Assembly (NCBI GenBank): GCA_023053685.1
Contig: JALIGW010000005.1
Span: forward strand, 19,908,001 to 19,972,000
DNA: 64,000 bases
Reading direction: 5' to 3'
Source: Diadophis punctatus similis
Lineage: Eukaryota; Chordata; Lepidosauria; Squamata; Dipsadidae
Under the pieces are notes generated by a model. The model did no database searches. It was given only the letters and a program-made list of their open reading frames with translations, and had not been told where the DNA came from. Positions 28,211-40,308 of this stretch are shown here, in pieces. The translations under genes were made by a program, and so were the position numbers. The number at the start of each line of letters is the position of its first letter. Positions within the stretch are counted from its first letter, which is position 1.

Positions 28211-28949
28211 CTGTCAGCTGGTTGGCCCCGTCCCTCACCTTTCCCTCCCAGGCACTCCTCGTGTGGCCTGAGAAGATAAGGGCGACAGCAGGGATGGAGA
28301 TTCGCTCCATATTCCAGAGCGGGAGGGAAGTGCCCCTGTACTTGGTGCACCTCAGTCACTCCGGGAGACGTGCGACTTGATCTCCGCCCCGAGACAGTGG
28401 CCTGGCCCAGCTGCGGTCGATTCTCTGCCTCGTAATGGGCAACAGGAGGAGGAGGGGACACCGTCTCCCCCATTGTGAAGCGCGCTAAATTTAAGCACAC
28501 TAAATTTAAGTGTGCTGCACAAGGTGCTGCGAGAGCAGTGGCATCAGCCGCAGCAGGGCACTTGCTGACGCTGCTGCTCTCGCCGCTTCACTGCCTGTTC
28601 ACTGCTCTTGCAGCGCCTTGCACAGCACACTTAAATTTAGCACGCTTCACAATGGGGAAGACAGCATCCCCTCCTCCTCCTGGAGCCCATTACGACGCAG
28701 CGCATTGGCCGCAGCTGTGCCGGGCATGTCTCGGGGCGGAAATCAAGTCGCGCGAGCGACCAAGGTGCGTGCACAGCACCAAGAAGTACTGGAAGATGAG
28801 CTCATGAGATGAGAGGCAAATACAGGGGCACTTCCCTCCCTCTCTGGAATATGGAGCAAGTCACCATCCCCGCCTTTGCCCTTACCTTCTCAGGCCATGC
28901 AAGGAGTGACTGGGAGGGGGGGCGAGGGGCGGGGCCAGCCATCTGACAG
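28211..28949. repeat. Long inverted repeat, arms about 330-350 bp, loop about 59 bp
   Basis: Left arm 28211-28540 pairs with right arm 28600-28949: ctgtcagctggttggccccg with the complement of ggggccagccatctgacag at the outer ends, and tgctgcgagagcagtg with cactgctcttgcagc at the inner ends. The arms are diverged but alignable throughout. The region is GC- and CpG-rich unlike its surroundings. Confidence 0.88.
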
Positions 28950-29068
28950 GAAGCCACAGCAGGGGGCTCGGGAGCCACACATTGCCAACAGCCGTTATAA
29001 CCATACCACCACTCGTTGCCAAAACCCGCTATAACCATACAACCATTCATTAATGAGACAGATTAGAG

Positions 29069-29198
29069 CAGGGGTGGTCAAACTATGGTTCTTTGAGGAC
29101 CTGTGGACTTCAACTCCCAACTGCATGCATGGCTAGCTCAGGAATTCTGGGAGTTGAAGTCCATAGGACCTCAAAGAACCATAGTTTGGCCACCCCTG
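29069..29198. mobile_element. hAT MITE, 130 bp, perfect 8-bp TSD
   Basis: Long terminal inverted repeats (caggggtggtcaaactatgg and its complement ccatagtttggccacccctg) enclose tcaactcccaactgcatgca. TSD gattagag on both sides (29061-29068, 29199-29206). Confidence 0.93.
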
Positions 29199-29206
29199 GA
29201 TTAGAG

Positions 29207-30625
29207 CTTGGCTGGGAGGCAGAACAAATTATATTGATGTATTTTCCTGTTGATTCAATGCATATTGATGCAACTATCATTCTGTTTTTGAGCTGTTCAA
29301 GATACTACAGTTAAACATACCATGATTTAGAAAAATACGAGAACATGATGTCTGCCTTAATTTGTGCTATTTAACTTCTAGATTTGCCTAAATACTTCAG
29401 ATTCTACTCTCTCAGGCATGAGCCATTTTGAAGTCTGAATCCAGCAGACTATGTATTCAGCATTTCTTAATCTAGCACTGAAATAGTTTTGAAGTCCTTG
29501 ACATTCTCTTACTAAAAAAAAGGAGAATTTCAATAACAACAAAGCAAAGATCAAGCAGTTTTGAATGACAAACAAAAAGAGAAGACTGAACTAGAAAGAG
29601 AAAAAGAACATAAGGGTCAAAAGACAGAAACAGAAATATGAAGACAGCAGTCTCCTTCAGTTTCCTGCAGGGAAGTGAGCCTTTAAAAACCCACAATGGT
29701 TGTCAATTAAAGGTAGCAGGGCCAACGAAATAATACCACACAAAATCAAATTATTGTTAGAAAAGTGATCATTCAGAAATCAGAAAAATAGTCCATTGAT
29801 TATTGCATTCTCCCCTTGTCCAAATCCCTAAATAATCTAACATCTTACCCAAAGAAAATGTCTGAAGAGCATTATAGGATGACTATTTATTCAACAAATC
29901 ATTGGGAACCCCTGTGAGACAGGTAACGACAGAAGACAGAACTTTTTTATTGATGATTTTGCACCTGTACATAATTAATTATCCAGAGAAACTCACTTGA
30001 TGATATACTGTGTAAGTTTTTTGGCACCCAGCAAAGCTATGATTATACCAAAAAGCTCACATGAAATAATGAAATGATTGATATAGTATTACTTTTTGAC
30101 TATATTTTGTCAGATTGTTGTTCTGACCTAGGCTTCACAAAATCACGAAACAGACTCTTTGTCCTGAAAAAAAAACCCTTTTTATTTGGCTAATGTGAAT
30201 TCCTAGCATTCACATCCAGAAAAGTCCCCGCAATAAGCATTTCAAAGGTGAATTGCAACAACAGACCTTATCAGTCCTTGGATAGTTGCCAGGACGATAG
30301 CTTCCAGGTGCAACACTGTACAATGAAATACTTGGCAAGGAGTCTCTGTGAGGCATGAACTCAGATAAGCACAATAATAAAGGAACTAATTGTCTTCTGC
30401 AAACACCACTCCCCTTTTGCTCCTATTTATTCCCCATGGGAGGGGCCATTCAGCGTCCACTTGTGCCTTTACTCCCAAGTCAACCCGTTCCTTTTTTTAA
30501 TCTCTATTCCTAAATTGTTCCCTTCTCCTGACAGCTCTGTGCATGCGCATATCAGGAACAGGCTTCAGCTGTTCTTCTGCCCCACTTATCTCCGACTCCA
30601 AAGGTAGTTGATAACTGTCGGACGG
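29207..30625. other. Intron sequence, no feature recognised
   Basis: No element identified. Confidence 0.45.
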
Positions 30626-30633
30626 CCCTAGCC

Positions 30634-30969
30634 CAGAGGTGGGTTCCTCCCAGTTCGCCCGAACCGGTAGCAACCCGCTGGTGATGTCATGATGATGTCA
30701 CGGAACTGGTTCGGTCGGTGCCAGTCTGTGGGCGCCGCCATCTTTTTTTGAATTTTTTTGGGAGAATTTATTTTATTTTATTTTTCTTCTGAGCATGCGC
30801 AGAAGCCGCGTTTCCAGCACTGCACATGTGTCGCCATCTTGTTTTCAGCTTTTTATTTAATTTTTTTATTTTTTGGCACTGCGCATGCATGTGCGCACGA
30901 AGCGCGCACGCGGTCAAGTGGCGCGGGAGGAAGCAAACCGGCAGCGAGGTAAGTTAGAACCCACCCCTG
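30634..30969. mobile_element. hAT non-autonomous element, 336 bp
   Basis: Left end cagaggtgggttcctcccag, right end gttagaacccacccctg, TSD ccctagcc/ccctggcc (one mismatch). The interior has gaaccggtagcaaccc, tgatgtcatgatgatgtcac and gagcatgcgcagaagc. Closest relative is 37204-37533. Confidence 0.88.
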
Positions 30970-31112
30970 CCCTGGCCCCATCTCTGCATCTGACGCAGAG
31001 CACTCATCAGAGCCTTCCCCAGACTCCAGGACTTGTTCCTCGCCAACCTCCTCACTGTCAGAGTCTGCCCCCAGCCCCGCTGGCGGGCCACAACAATTGT
31101 GTCTCTGTAGAG

Positions 31113-31232
31113 CAGGGGTATCAAACTCGTGTCATCACGTGATGTATCGTGACTTTTCCCTCTTCGCTAAACTGGGGTCGGCGTGGCCAGTGCATGACGC
31201 ATCTGGCCCACGGGCCGCGAGTTTGACCCCTG
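31113..31232. mobile_element. hAT MITE, 120 bp
   Basis: Starts caggggtatcaaactcgtgt and ends gagtttgacccctg. TSD ctgtagag/ctctagag (one mismatch). Terminus shared with 33483 and 36430. Confidence 0.88.
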
Positions 31233-31516
31233 CTCTAGAGTTATCAGTCCTTTCCCCCCCTTGATAGACAAACCAATCTCACGAGAAATAAACATTATTC
31301 TTTATTTAAAAAACAATTAAAGAAATGTTTAGCTTTAAATATTAAAATACTGATAGATGGTATTGGAAAAGATAGATTACAAAGCTTTCTGAACTGGGGA
31401 TCAGTAACTGCAAATGAATGGAGTGAGAAAAGGATTTTAAAGAACATATGAACATATAAGCAGAAGACAAACAAGTTGGCACTGATCAGTCACCAATATG
31501 GGATAAATTGCTTTAA

Positions 31517-31738
31517 ATAGCAATAGCACTTAGACTTATATATTGCTCCATAGTGCTTTACAGCCCCCTCTAAGCGGTTTACAGAGTCAGCATATTGCCC
31601 CCAACAATCTGGCTCCTCATTTTACCATCTTCGAAAGTATGGAAGGCTGAGTCAACTTCAGCTGGTCAGGATTGAACTCTTGGTTGTGGGCAAAGTTAGC
31701 CTGTAGTACTGCATTCTAACCACTGCACCGCCACAACT
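31517..31738 (-). repeat. tRNA-derived SINE
   Basis: Has the aatagcaatagcacttagac tail, cagagtcagcatattgcccc middle and a degraded head ending ccactgcaccgccacaact. Confidence 0.88.
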
Positions 31739-33474
31739 CTTAAAGAATCAAATAATATAGATTTCCTAAAAGTTTGGTTCATTTTAAAAGAAAAACACAG
31801 GTCTCTTAAATTGCACAGATGAATAAAAAGGTTTGTAGTGTAAATAAAATAAAAGTTAAACTTAGTACAGTTTCAGGTATACATTTAATTTATCTCTACC
31901 CAAGTAACAGACCCTTCGATCAGATTTTCTTTCTGATTCCACTTAGTCTTCCTTTCTTTTATTTTCACTAGAAGTTCCAAACATTAATCTGGAGCTGAAG
32001 GACAACAAGGACACAATTTCTTAATCCACCTATTTCTCCTAGAATTCTGCTTCAGTATGTCTCTTGCTATATACCAAAGGGAACATTTGTCACCTAAAGA
32101 ATTGAATCTAAAATCTGTAAATATCTGACCCAGTTGTTCTAGGAAAGATTTTAAGTATTAATGTGGTGAATGTAGGGTTTCACATAATAAATGTAATATA
32201 TTTAAAGCAAGTGTCTTTTCAGTGGTATTAAGACAGACTGATAAAAGGTGAATAGATACCTTAAATTATGCATCTGGAGATAGTTATTAAGAGTGCCTCA
32301 GGCTACGCAAAAACAATAATCAGTGCTTGACCAAAGAAAGGTTGAGTGTACAGTTGAGATGAAGATTAGCAAGTAGAAACTACAAATTTTGGACATGGAA
32401 TGCAAATGTATGAATGGTTAGAAATATATATTTGTGTGTTTGTGTGTGTTTATTATGCTTGACAGGACTGAAGGAACTGGAAGGGTTCTACCATGGATTA
32501 GATGAATAGGACCAAAGAGATTACAGGAATGTCCATGAAAAAGCTATAAGTTATTATTATAGACTGGTCAAGGTAGTGAACATTTGTCCATAAAATCACT
32601 AGGTGTCAAACCCAATTTGATGGGACCAGCTAATTAAAATCTTTAATTAAATCTTTTAAAAATATTATGTTTCATGGAGGATTAATACTCCTTTTGATAA
32701 AAATATAGTTGAATGATTCCTTACTGTCGGTTTTATGGGCTTTATGTATTTTGATGTATGCCTTCCTGGACAAACCAAACCTACCACTATTACCTAAATA
32801 CATAAATACATTATGTATAAATTATAAATAATTTATATAACACTACTGATCTTATACAGTAATAATATCACTCTAAATCTAAGTATAAAAATGTTTAAAA
32901 CAAGACAGCCAATATAAAATAAAATTAGACTTTTCTTCCTACACTAACAACCTACTTAAATGCTAATTTTGCTAGAAAAATAGAATAAAGCTACATCCTT
33001 GCATATTTAGCCAAGTTTTAAAATCATGTAGAGTGATAATTTCACCTCACTCCATACTAATTCATATTTATTTGTATACTGGATCCAAATCCAAACAACA
33101 TACTTTCTAAAGAATACGAAAAATATCACACGGTGTTGTGTCACAAGATGAGTGCCACAAAGGTAGTTAAAGGAAACCGTAACTCTTCCAAACAACTCTA
33201 TCTGTCCTCAGTCAAAAGGCATTATTATATTCCAATTTGTCCTACTTAGTCTTACAGTCCTACTTGTTGCTAATGAAAAGGGAAAAGACACAGTGATAGG
33301 ATAGGAAGTGATAGGAAAACACAGTAAGTTTATGTGAAAACTTAAGTGGAAGTTTGAGTGGGGAACATATGGACCCTTTAGTAATCTGTAACTCATAATA
33401 CAAATATCCCTTGAAAGCATGCAGGGTATAGCCAAGAGAACAGTTTAAGATGCACATGATAGCACTCTTTAAAT
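31739..33474. other. Intron sequence, no feature recognised
   Basis: AT-rich; nothing recognised. Confidence 0.45.
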
Positions 33475-33482
33475 ATCTAAAG

Positions 33483-33809
33483 CAGGGGTATCAAACTCGA
33501 TTTCATTGAGGGACTCATCAGGGTTGTGTTTGACCTCAGCGGGGCAAGGCCAGGGTGGGCATGGCCAGCTCAATGTCACTCATGTCGGGGCACCTGTGGT
33601 GACCCTGGCGGGGCCGGGGGATCCTCCTGTAGCCCTCTGCCAGCAAAAATGGAACCTGGGAAGGCTGTGCGCGGCCCTCCCAAACTCCATTTTTACTGGC
33701 AGAGGCACCACGGGCCAGTCCTTTGCTATTTCCAGGGCTGCCCCGCGGTCCAGATCTAAGCACCCTGTGGGCCAGATCCGGCCCGTGGGCGTTGAGTTTG
33801 ACACCCCTG
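33483..33809. mobile_element. hAT non-autonomous element, 327 bp, perfect TSD
   Basis: Left end caggggtatcaaactcgatt, right end gttgagtttgacacccctg, TSD atctaaag on both sides (33475-33482, 33810-33817). The GC-rich interior includes agccctctgccagcaaaaat, also seen inside the element at 36430. Confidence 0.93.
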
Positions 33810-33817
33810 ATCTAAAG

Positions 33818-35339
33818 GGTTTTCACATACTGTAGGTGAGAGAAAATATGATTCTTCTGCTCTAGATGCAAGTCTAGATCTATTGGGATGGGCTTAAATT
33901 ACAGCAGGAGCAGTTTAACAATAGAACTAAGCACTGGGCACAACTTTGGACTCTCTTCATCTGGAGATCTTCAAAGAAAAGATGGACGACTATTTGCTTG
34001 CTTGTTCTGGGTCTTGTTTTTGAATTGTAAAGAGCAGGGTGAGAATCAAAATCTGAACTTTTGGTGGGGGAGGATTGTTTAAACCTTAGGGTTGAAAATA
34101 ATTTTCTATTATCTCTCAAACCCAATCTTTGAATGGGAAATTTTACAAATCTACCATATTACTGTAATCCTGTATCCTTGCAACCCATAGATTTCCAGTG
34201 TTCAAGTCTTTATATGAAGAGGGAACCACAGGAAAAGAACTTCTTTGAATAATCTCTTCCAAAGTTAAAATTTAAGAGTGTATTTTGTACTTAATTAGAC
34301 ATCAAATTCAGTAGAAAGATGGTTGTTTCATTGTGAAATAGGCTTATTGTCTTTGGTTCTATTTATCCATACTAAAGGAAGAAAAATCTCTTGTTATTGT
34401 AATAGTAAGTAGATTTAGAATTCCAAACACTTGCACAAAGTCCTAGTTATTTGGATCACGCAACTCATTCAATCCTGCTTTTGCTCCATGAACAGTTTTG
34501 ACAACAACTGTTATTCTCAAGTATTGTCTTCATCACCTAGAAAATCATTTAAATGAATTGGACATCTGTGGCATTCAATTGAGTGGTGATCTGCATAACG
34601 ATATCTGTACTTAATGGAGCAAGATATTGGTGGAAAATAATTTTTATTCTTGTATCATTAATAAGGAATTGTCCGATTCACTTGTGATTGTTTTAAAATT
34701 GCAAAGAACATTAAGTTACACTATTAGTCTCTCCACAGTTTTAAAAAGCAAAGATCTATATTGCAGCCTTCAAACATGAGAGGAAAAGCCTGTAATTATA
34801 ATGGCTTTGTTTGGTTTTTTTAACAAAATGACTAAAATCTAATCTAATGTCTAGGGAAATTCATATTATTTCAAACTGAAAAGAAGGAGAGGATGGAATA
34901 TATGTAAATCTGCTTTTTCAGTCAGTCATAAAACCGAAGCTGCATATCTCCCTTGAGGGAAAACAATAGGAAAGACCCAATAGCAAAGTTGAGTCGATTC
35001 AAATGCAACATCAAACCACAGTTGAGCCTCAAATGAACAAGCCCTAGAATTCTATGTTTCCAACTCCTCTTTTTCATAATAATTTCCTCATTTGAATATG
35101 ATGTGGCCATCAGTAATTTTATTTTATTCAGACCAGGAAGCTATAGTTTTGCACTTGCATGTAAACCAACAGACAATTTAAACTGTGATCTGATTTTTAA
35201 GTCAAAATAATAAAATGTGGTTTACTACAAAGGAAGATGCAAAAACGTTATTGTTCTGCAGAAGAAGAGAACATGAAATCCCAATCTTGTCAGGGCTCTT
35301 TCTCCCTAATCTAGGGCCTCTTGTCAGGGCTCTAGGACT
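33818..35339. other. Intron sequence, no feature recognised
   Basis: Nothing recognised. Confidence 0.45.
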
Positions 35340-35885
35340 AAGGAGGTACTAATACCACTCTATAAAGCCTTAGTTAGACCACATCTAGAGTACTGCATCC
35401 AGTTTTGGTCACCACACTACAAAAAAGACATTGAGACTCTAGAGAAAGTGCAGAGGAGAGCAACAAAGATGATTAGGGGACTGGAAACTATAACCTACGA
35501 AGAGCGGTTGCAGGAACTGGGCATGGCCAGTCTACTGAAGAGAATACCAGAGGAAACATGATAGCAGTGTTCCAATACTTGAGGGGCTGCCACAGAGAGG
35601 AGGGGGTCAGGCTGTTTTCCAAGGCACCAGAAGGCCAGACAAGGAATAATGGATGGAAACTGACCAAGGAGAGATTCAACCTGGAAGTAAGGGGAAACTT
35701 TCTGACAGTGAGAGCGATCGACCAGTGGAACAGCTTGCCTACGGAGGTTGTGAGAGCTCCAACACTTGAGACTTTCAAAAAGACTGCCATTTGTCTGAAA
35801 TGGTGTAGGGACTCCTGCTTGAGCGGGGGGTTGGACTAGATGACCTACAAGGTCCCTTCCAACTCTAGTAATCTGAATCTGAATA
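35340..35885 (+). mobile_element. CR1 LINE, 3' end
   Basis: The plus strand reads the last part of the CR1 reverse-transcriptase frame ([15 protein letters not shown], then GNFLTVRAIDQWNSLPTEVV) and the diagnostic CR1 3' UTR ggactagatgacctacaagg tcccttccaactct, typical of amniote CR1. Frameshifted and 5'-truncated, as most CR1 copies are. Confidence 0.9.
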
Positions 35886-36449
35886 TAAGGCCGAACACAA
35901 CATGGGATGGATGAGAGCGAGCAAATCAAAGCTTAATCCCCACCCAAACAGACTTGTGTATTCAAAGTGTAATTTGGGGCTATCTATAAAGAAAAGAAGC
36001 TTTAAAGAACTAACATGTTTATCAATGAAACTGTCTGTGATCCTTTCTGTATGAAATGCAACTTACCTTAATTATTTATATCCTGGTAACAGAATAGTCT
36101 AATATATCACATGTAAGGCTGCTTTTAAGACAGTTCAGAAGCATCAACTAGTAGAGAATTCAATGGTCTGGCTGCTGTTGGTCAAGGTGCTTAGAAGATG
36201 TAATAGCCTTCTATTATAGATAAAGCATGTGAATCTCTTAAGACATGAATATGTGTTTGTGTATTATTGAATTTATTTAATTATTCATCAAATGGATATA
36301 GCCACCATCTCACCAGAAGTGACTCTGTGCAGAATACAGTACCACAATTAGGTCTGTGCCGTGTTCTAGAAACAGTAATTTGGAGAATACCTAGATGTGT
36401 ACCATGAATATACAGGCATTCCCTTAAAACAGGGGTGTCAAACAACAGG

Positions 36450-37000
36450 GCCACATTTATTTATTTATTTATTTCTACGCTCTTATAGGCCCCCCAATCC
36501 CGTAGGACTCAGGGCGGTGTACAACATGGATAAGAAATGTACAGTAAAAAAACAATTGCAACAATTTAAAAATAAAAACAATATTAAAACATTATTAAAA
36601 ACACCATTCATGGGGGAATCTGATCTCCTTATTCACCCCGCCTGCCGGAAGAGCCATGTTTTCACGGCTTTACAGAAGGCCAGTAGAGTGGGGATAGTCC
36701 GGATCTCTGGTGGGAGTTGGTTCCAGAGGGACGGGGCTCCCACAGAGAAGGCCCTCCCCCGCGGCCCCGCCAACCGACATTGTTTGGCTGACGGGACCTG
36801 GAGGAGGCCCTCTCTGTGGGACCTAACTGGTCGTAGGGAGGTATGTGGTAGGATGCGGTCCTGAAGGTAACCTGGCCCTGAGCCATGTAGGGCTTTAAAG
36901 GTCAAAACCAACACCTTAAATTGCGACCGGAGACTAATGGGCAACCAATGCAGCTGGCGGAGAATGGGTGTTACGTGGGTGTATCTCTGTACACCCACCA
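36450..37000 (-). repeat. L2/CR1-like LINE 3' end inside a hAT element
   Basis: The minus-strand frame includes HVTPILRQLHWLPISLRSQF and KVLVLTFKALHGSGPGYLQD, a conserved C-terminal block of L2/CR1 LINEs. The 3' UTR has cctgagtcctacgggattgg and an (AAAT)n tail at 36455-36475. Confidence 0.85.
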
Positions 37001-37203
37001 CAGCTCGTGTATCTCTGCACACTCACCACATCAGGGTTGTGTTTGATCTCTGGGGGACATAGTGGGCATGGCCATGGTGGGCATGGCCAACTTGATGTCA
37101 CTTGTGTCAGGGGCGCCTGTGGTGCCCCAAACACTCTGCCAGTTGAAAATGGGCTCCCAAGCTGTGTTTTCGACTGTGATGGCCTCCTGCAACCCTCTGT
37201 CAG

Positions 37204-37533
37204 CAGAGGTGGGTTCCTCCAGGTTCGGACCAGTTCACCCGAACTGGTAGCAACCCTCTGGTGACATCACGATGATGTCACAGAACCGGATCGGTCGGTG
37301 CAGGTCCGTGGAGGCCGGCATCTTTTTTTTGAATTTTTCTTTAATTTTTTTTCAGGTTTTTTTTTTCTTCTGCGCATGTGCAGAAGCTGAATTTCCGGCA
37401 CTGGACATGCATCGCTATCTTGTTTTTGGCTTTTTTTATTTTTCCAGATTTTTTTGCCCCTGCACAACGAGGCGCAGCCACGCGGCGCGGTAGGAAGCGA
37501 ACCAGCAGCGAGGTAAGTTAGAACCCACCCCTG
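37204..37533. mobile_element. hAT non-autonomous element, 330 bp, nested
   Basis: Left end cagaggtgggttcctccagg, right end gttagaacccacccctg, TSD tctgtcag/tctgtcaa. The TSD is part of the host hAT's own ccctctgtcag sequence, showing insertion into an existing element. Confidence 0.9.
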
Positions 37534-37735
37534 TCTGTCAATGAAAATGGAGCTCGGGAGTGCCGGACGCAGCCCTTGCGAGCTCCATTTTCGGCTGCAA
37601 CATTCTTCTGCAACCCTCTGCCAGTGAAAATGGAGCTTGGGAGGGCCGCACGGGCAACTCCTTCGCTGTTTCCAGGGCGTCCCCGTAGGCCAGATTCAGC
37701 CCCTGGACCTTGAGTTTGACTCCCCTGACTTCAAA

Positions 37736-38260
37736 CCAATGCAGTCTACTTGCTACCATGGGAAGAAAGGAAAAGACACAACTTCTTTAAGGAGTTGCTG
37801 ATAGATGAAACATGTGTACCCAGGTACATTCCAAATCAGGTTTTCCCTGCAGAACCCAGATAACTATACTGTCCCAACTGATATTATTATCGGAGGTGAA
37901 GGAGGGAGTCAGAACTAACCTAAAACATCCTTCCACTGAGAGGCATTGCTTATCAAAAGAAGATGTGTGCTATTCAGTTATTCAGACATTTCTCATTGTT
38001 CATGGACATCATTTCACCAGGATTGTATGTCAGTTCCTGTGTTCTTGAAAATTCATATTTATATGATAGGGACAGTATCCAGCCATTTGGTCTTCTGTTG
38101 ACCTCTTCTACTGTCAGTGAGCTTAACTTGGAAAAAATATAACAATGACATTTCATTATAGTTACTTTTTATTACATGTTGCTTATGGTTGTTTATAGGT
38201 TTTAAGTAATAAATCCATTGTGTCTCACTCATTTCATTCCAGTCAGCTCCTTGATTCCAA
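37736..38260. other. Intron sequence, no feature recognised
   Basis: Nothing recognised. Confidence 0.45.
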
Positions 38261-38407
38261 ATTTTCTGCATAATAGCTTATGGCAAACAGCAGATTCAAT
38301 CACTTTAAATTAGGTTTTGCCAAAGTTAAGAAAATGATTTAGGGGAAGAAAAACCTAATTTAAAATGATTGAATCAGCTGTTTGCCATAGGCTATTATGC
38401 AGAAAAT
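38261..38407. repeat. Near-perfect inverted repeat, 58-bp arms
   Basis: Arm 38261-38318 (starting attttctgcataatagc) and arm 38350-38407 pair at about 55 of 58 positions, with a 31-bp spacer. The termini do not match any transposon family seen elsewhere in the window. Confidence 0.9.
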
Positions 38408-38885
38408 TATAAAATATTATCTGTTTGGCCAAGTTATCTGAAGAGTCTGTCATAACCTGCCAGAACTCTTCCCCTTTGTCCCTTGTTTCTTATTGCCAAT
38501 CCTTAAATTGGCAAATAGAGACGATAAAACATGGAAAGAAGTGCTTCTCTTTTCAAGAAATTAATCACATAAGGTATCATGTTCATTTTCTTGCCAGTTG
38601 TTATATTTTGTTATGATGATTTTCCTTTCAGTGTTAGAGAGGTTTCAGTATTTCCTTCAATTTTTTTGTTTATCCTTTATCTAATAGATGTGCTTTAATG
38701 TCTTAAATGATGAGTTTTAATTTTGTTAAATGTGTTTTGCTTCACATTTTGCTTCATTATGTAAACTAATGTGGCATTGTTTAGTTTGGGGTTTGGTTTG
38801 AAAAGCAGCAAAATACAAGGAAAACATAAAATTAAAATAATTTTGTGTTGTCTGATGAACACTAACCTCTAACTATGCTTTAGGG

Positions 38886-39382
38886 CAGTGATGCCTTAGG
38901 TGGCACGCGGAGCCATATCGGAGGGCACGCGAGGCGTTGCCCTATGTCAGCTCCAGCGCGCAAGTGCATGCTGGCCAGCTGATTTTCAGCCTTGGGGAAG
39001 GCCGTTTTGCCCTCCGGAGACTTCAGGGAAGCTTCCCTGAAGCCCCGGAGTGCAAAAAACAGCCCAATGGGCAAACCAGAAGTTCGGGAAAAGCTTCCCT
39101 GAAGCTTCCCTGAAGCCTCCAGAGTGCGAAAAACAGCACAACAGGGAAACCGGAAGTCCGTTTTTCTGAACTTCTGGTTTGCCCGTCTTTTCACCATCCC
39201 AGGCTTCAGTGAGGCCTGTGCGCATGTGCGTGGGTGGGTTGTGTGTATGCACAGGGGGCAGCGCGGGGGTGCACATGCGTGGGTGGGAGGGAATGGGTGT
39301 GGGCATGTGCGCGCGCGCTAGCGCATGCACACACATTCTTTTGGCACATGAACCAAAAAAGGCACATGAACCAAAATCACTG
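38886..39382. mobile_element. hAT non-autonomous element, 497 bp, perfect TSD
   Basis: Left end cagtgatgcc, right end ccaaaatcactg, TSD ctttaggg on both sides (38878-38885, 39383-39390). GC-rich interior with gcttccctgaagc direct and inverted repeats and a (GTGGGT)-type stretch. Confidence 0.88.
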
Positions 39383-39390
39383 CTTTAGGG

Positions 39391-40308
39391 TATTCAGATT
39401 TTAATATCATTGACCTAGATTGCAGTGTGATTCATCCGACTATTGTTTATTTAACAATATCATTAAGATTATTGGTAGTCTGATAATTAAAGCAGCTGAC
39501 CCATTTATCTTTTGTCTAGACTACAAACATTCAAAACATAGAAAGTCTTGTTTTCAAAATATTATGTTTTGCAATTATCACTGATGGCAGATATTGAAAT
39601 CAGTATTTACTGAGACCATCACAACTTTTAATACAGAGTTGTAGGTTGGCATAATTTACAATGCTCTTTTGCTTTTTCTTTGCTTTTAAATGTTTCATTG
39701 GAAATATGTCCACTGTAACTTTTCAAGCAAAATATATTGCATATCTTAACCAATACAATCCAGATTTCAATGTTGCAATCCATATTTTTCCTATTTTAAT
39801 ACTTAAGTATTTATAAAGACACAAATAATTTTTGCTATCAAGCCAGAGCTGTAAATATGCCATGCTTTGCCTGACATGTAAAGTTGGGCTTCTTAATGTG
39901 CTGTGCAACTATTATAGTAATGTTTGGTGTGTCAGGGGGACTAAACTTCATGAGATCCCAATGGTTTTACGAGAATGAAATATGCGTAGAGGGAGACAGA
40001 TTCAATTCCCCTAGCACAATGTTGCATTAATGCCATTGTGGATGTGAAGCGCTCACCGGTTAATTTAATGAATTGTGAGTAATGCTACCCATCAGCCAGA
40101 AAAGGGAGAACCTGCCTTTCAACATCTGCTATTTAACTGTGTTTCAAGAATCCAAAAACTAAATATGGAGGAGGGAGTGAAAAGGCTGAGAAGCAGTAAT
40201 GGCAGATTTCTCTGCAGTTGCCATGCTGCCTCACTCCTCCTCGCCACTCTAGTTACCCAAAAAATTCAACCTTTTTCTTTCTTTGGAAAAGCCATATCTT
40301 TGCAGTTG
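39391..40308. other. Intron sequence, no feature recognised
   Basis: Nothing recognised. Confidence 0.45.

Larger units (their letters stand above)
27097..29028. mobile_element. Probable hAT-like composite element, 1.93 kb
   Basis: Left terminus caggggtctgcaacctt. The right end is a degraded gttgccaaaacccg, comparable with the expected gttgcagacccctg. The 8-mer ctataacc occurs at both edges (27089-27096 and 29029-29036). Inside are sub-terminal gggagccaca sequences, a polypyrimidine tract (27284-28062) and a long inverted repeat (28211-28949). No transposase is seen. The right boundary is the weak point: a similar gttataacc lies about 40 bp upstream. Confidence 0.6.
36430..37727. mobile_element. 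hAT-like element, 1.3 kb, carrying nested insertions
   Basis: Left end caggggtgtcaaacaac, right end cttgagtttgactcccctg, flanking 8-mers ccttaaaa/acttcaaa agreeing at 6 of 8. Internal ccctctgtcag and aatggagct... match the element at 33483. It contains an L2-like LINE fragment (36450-37000) and a younger hAT (37204-37533). Confidence 0.7.

Noticed and set aside
28168..28812. Frames of 100-110 codons in GC-rich DNA
   Set aside because: They lie in the arms of a long inverted repeat in a transposon-like element; absence of stops is expected in GC-rich sequence.
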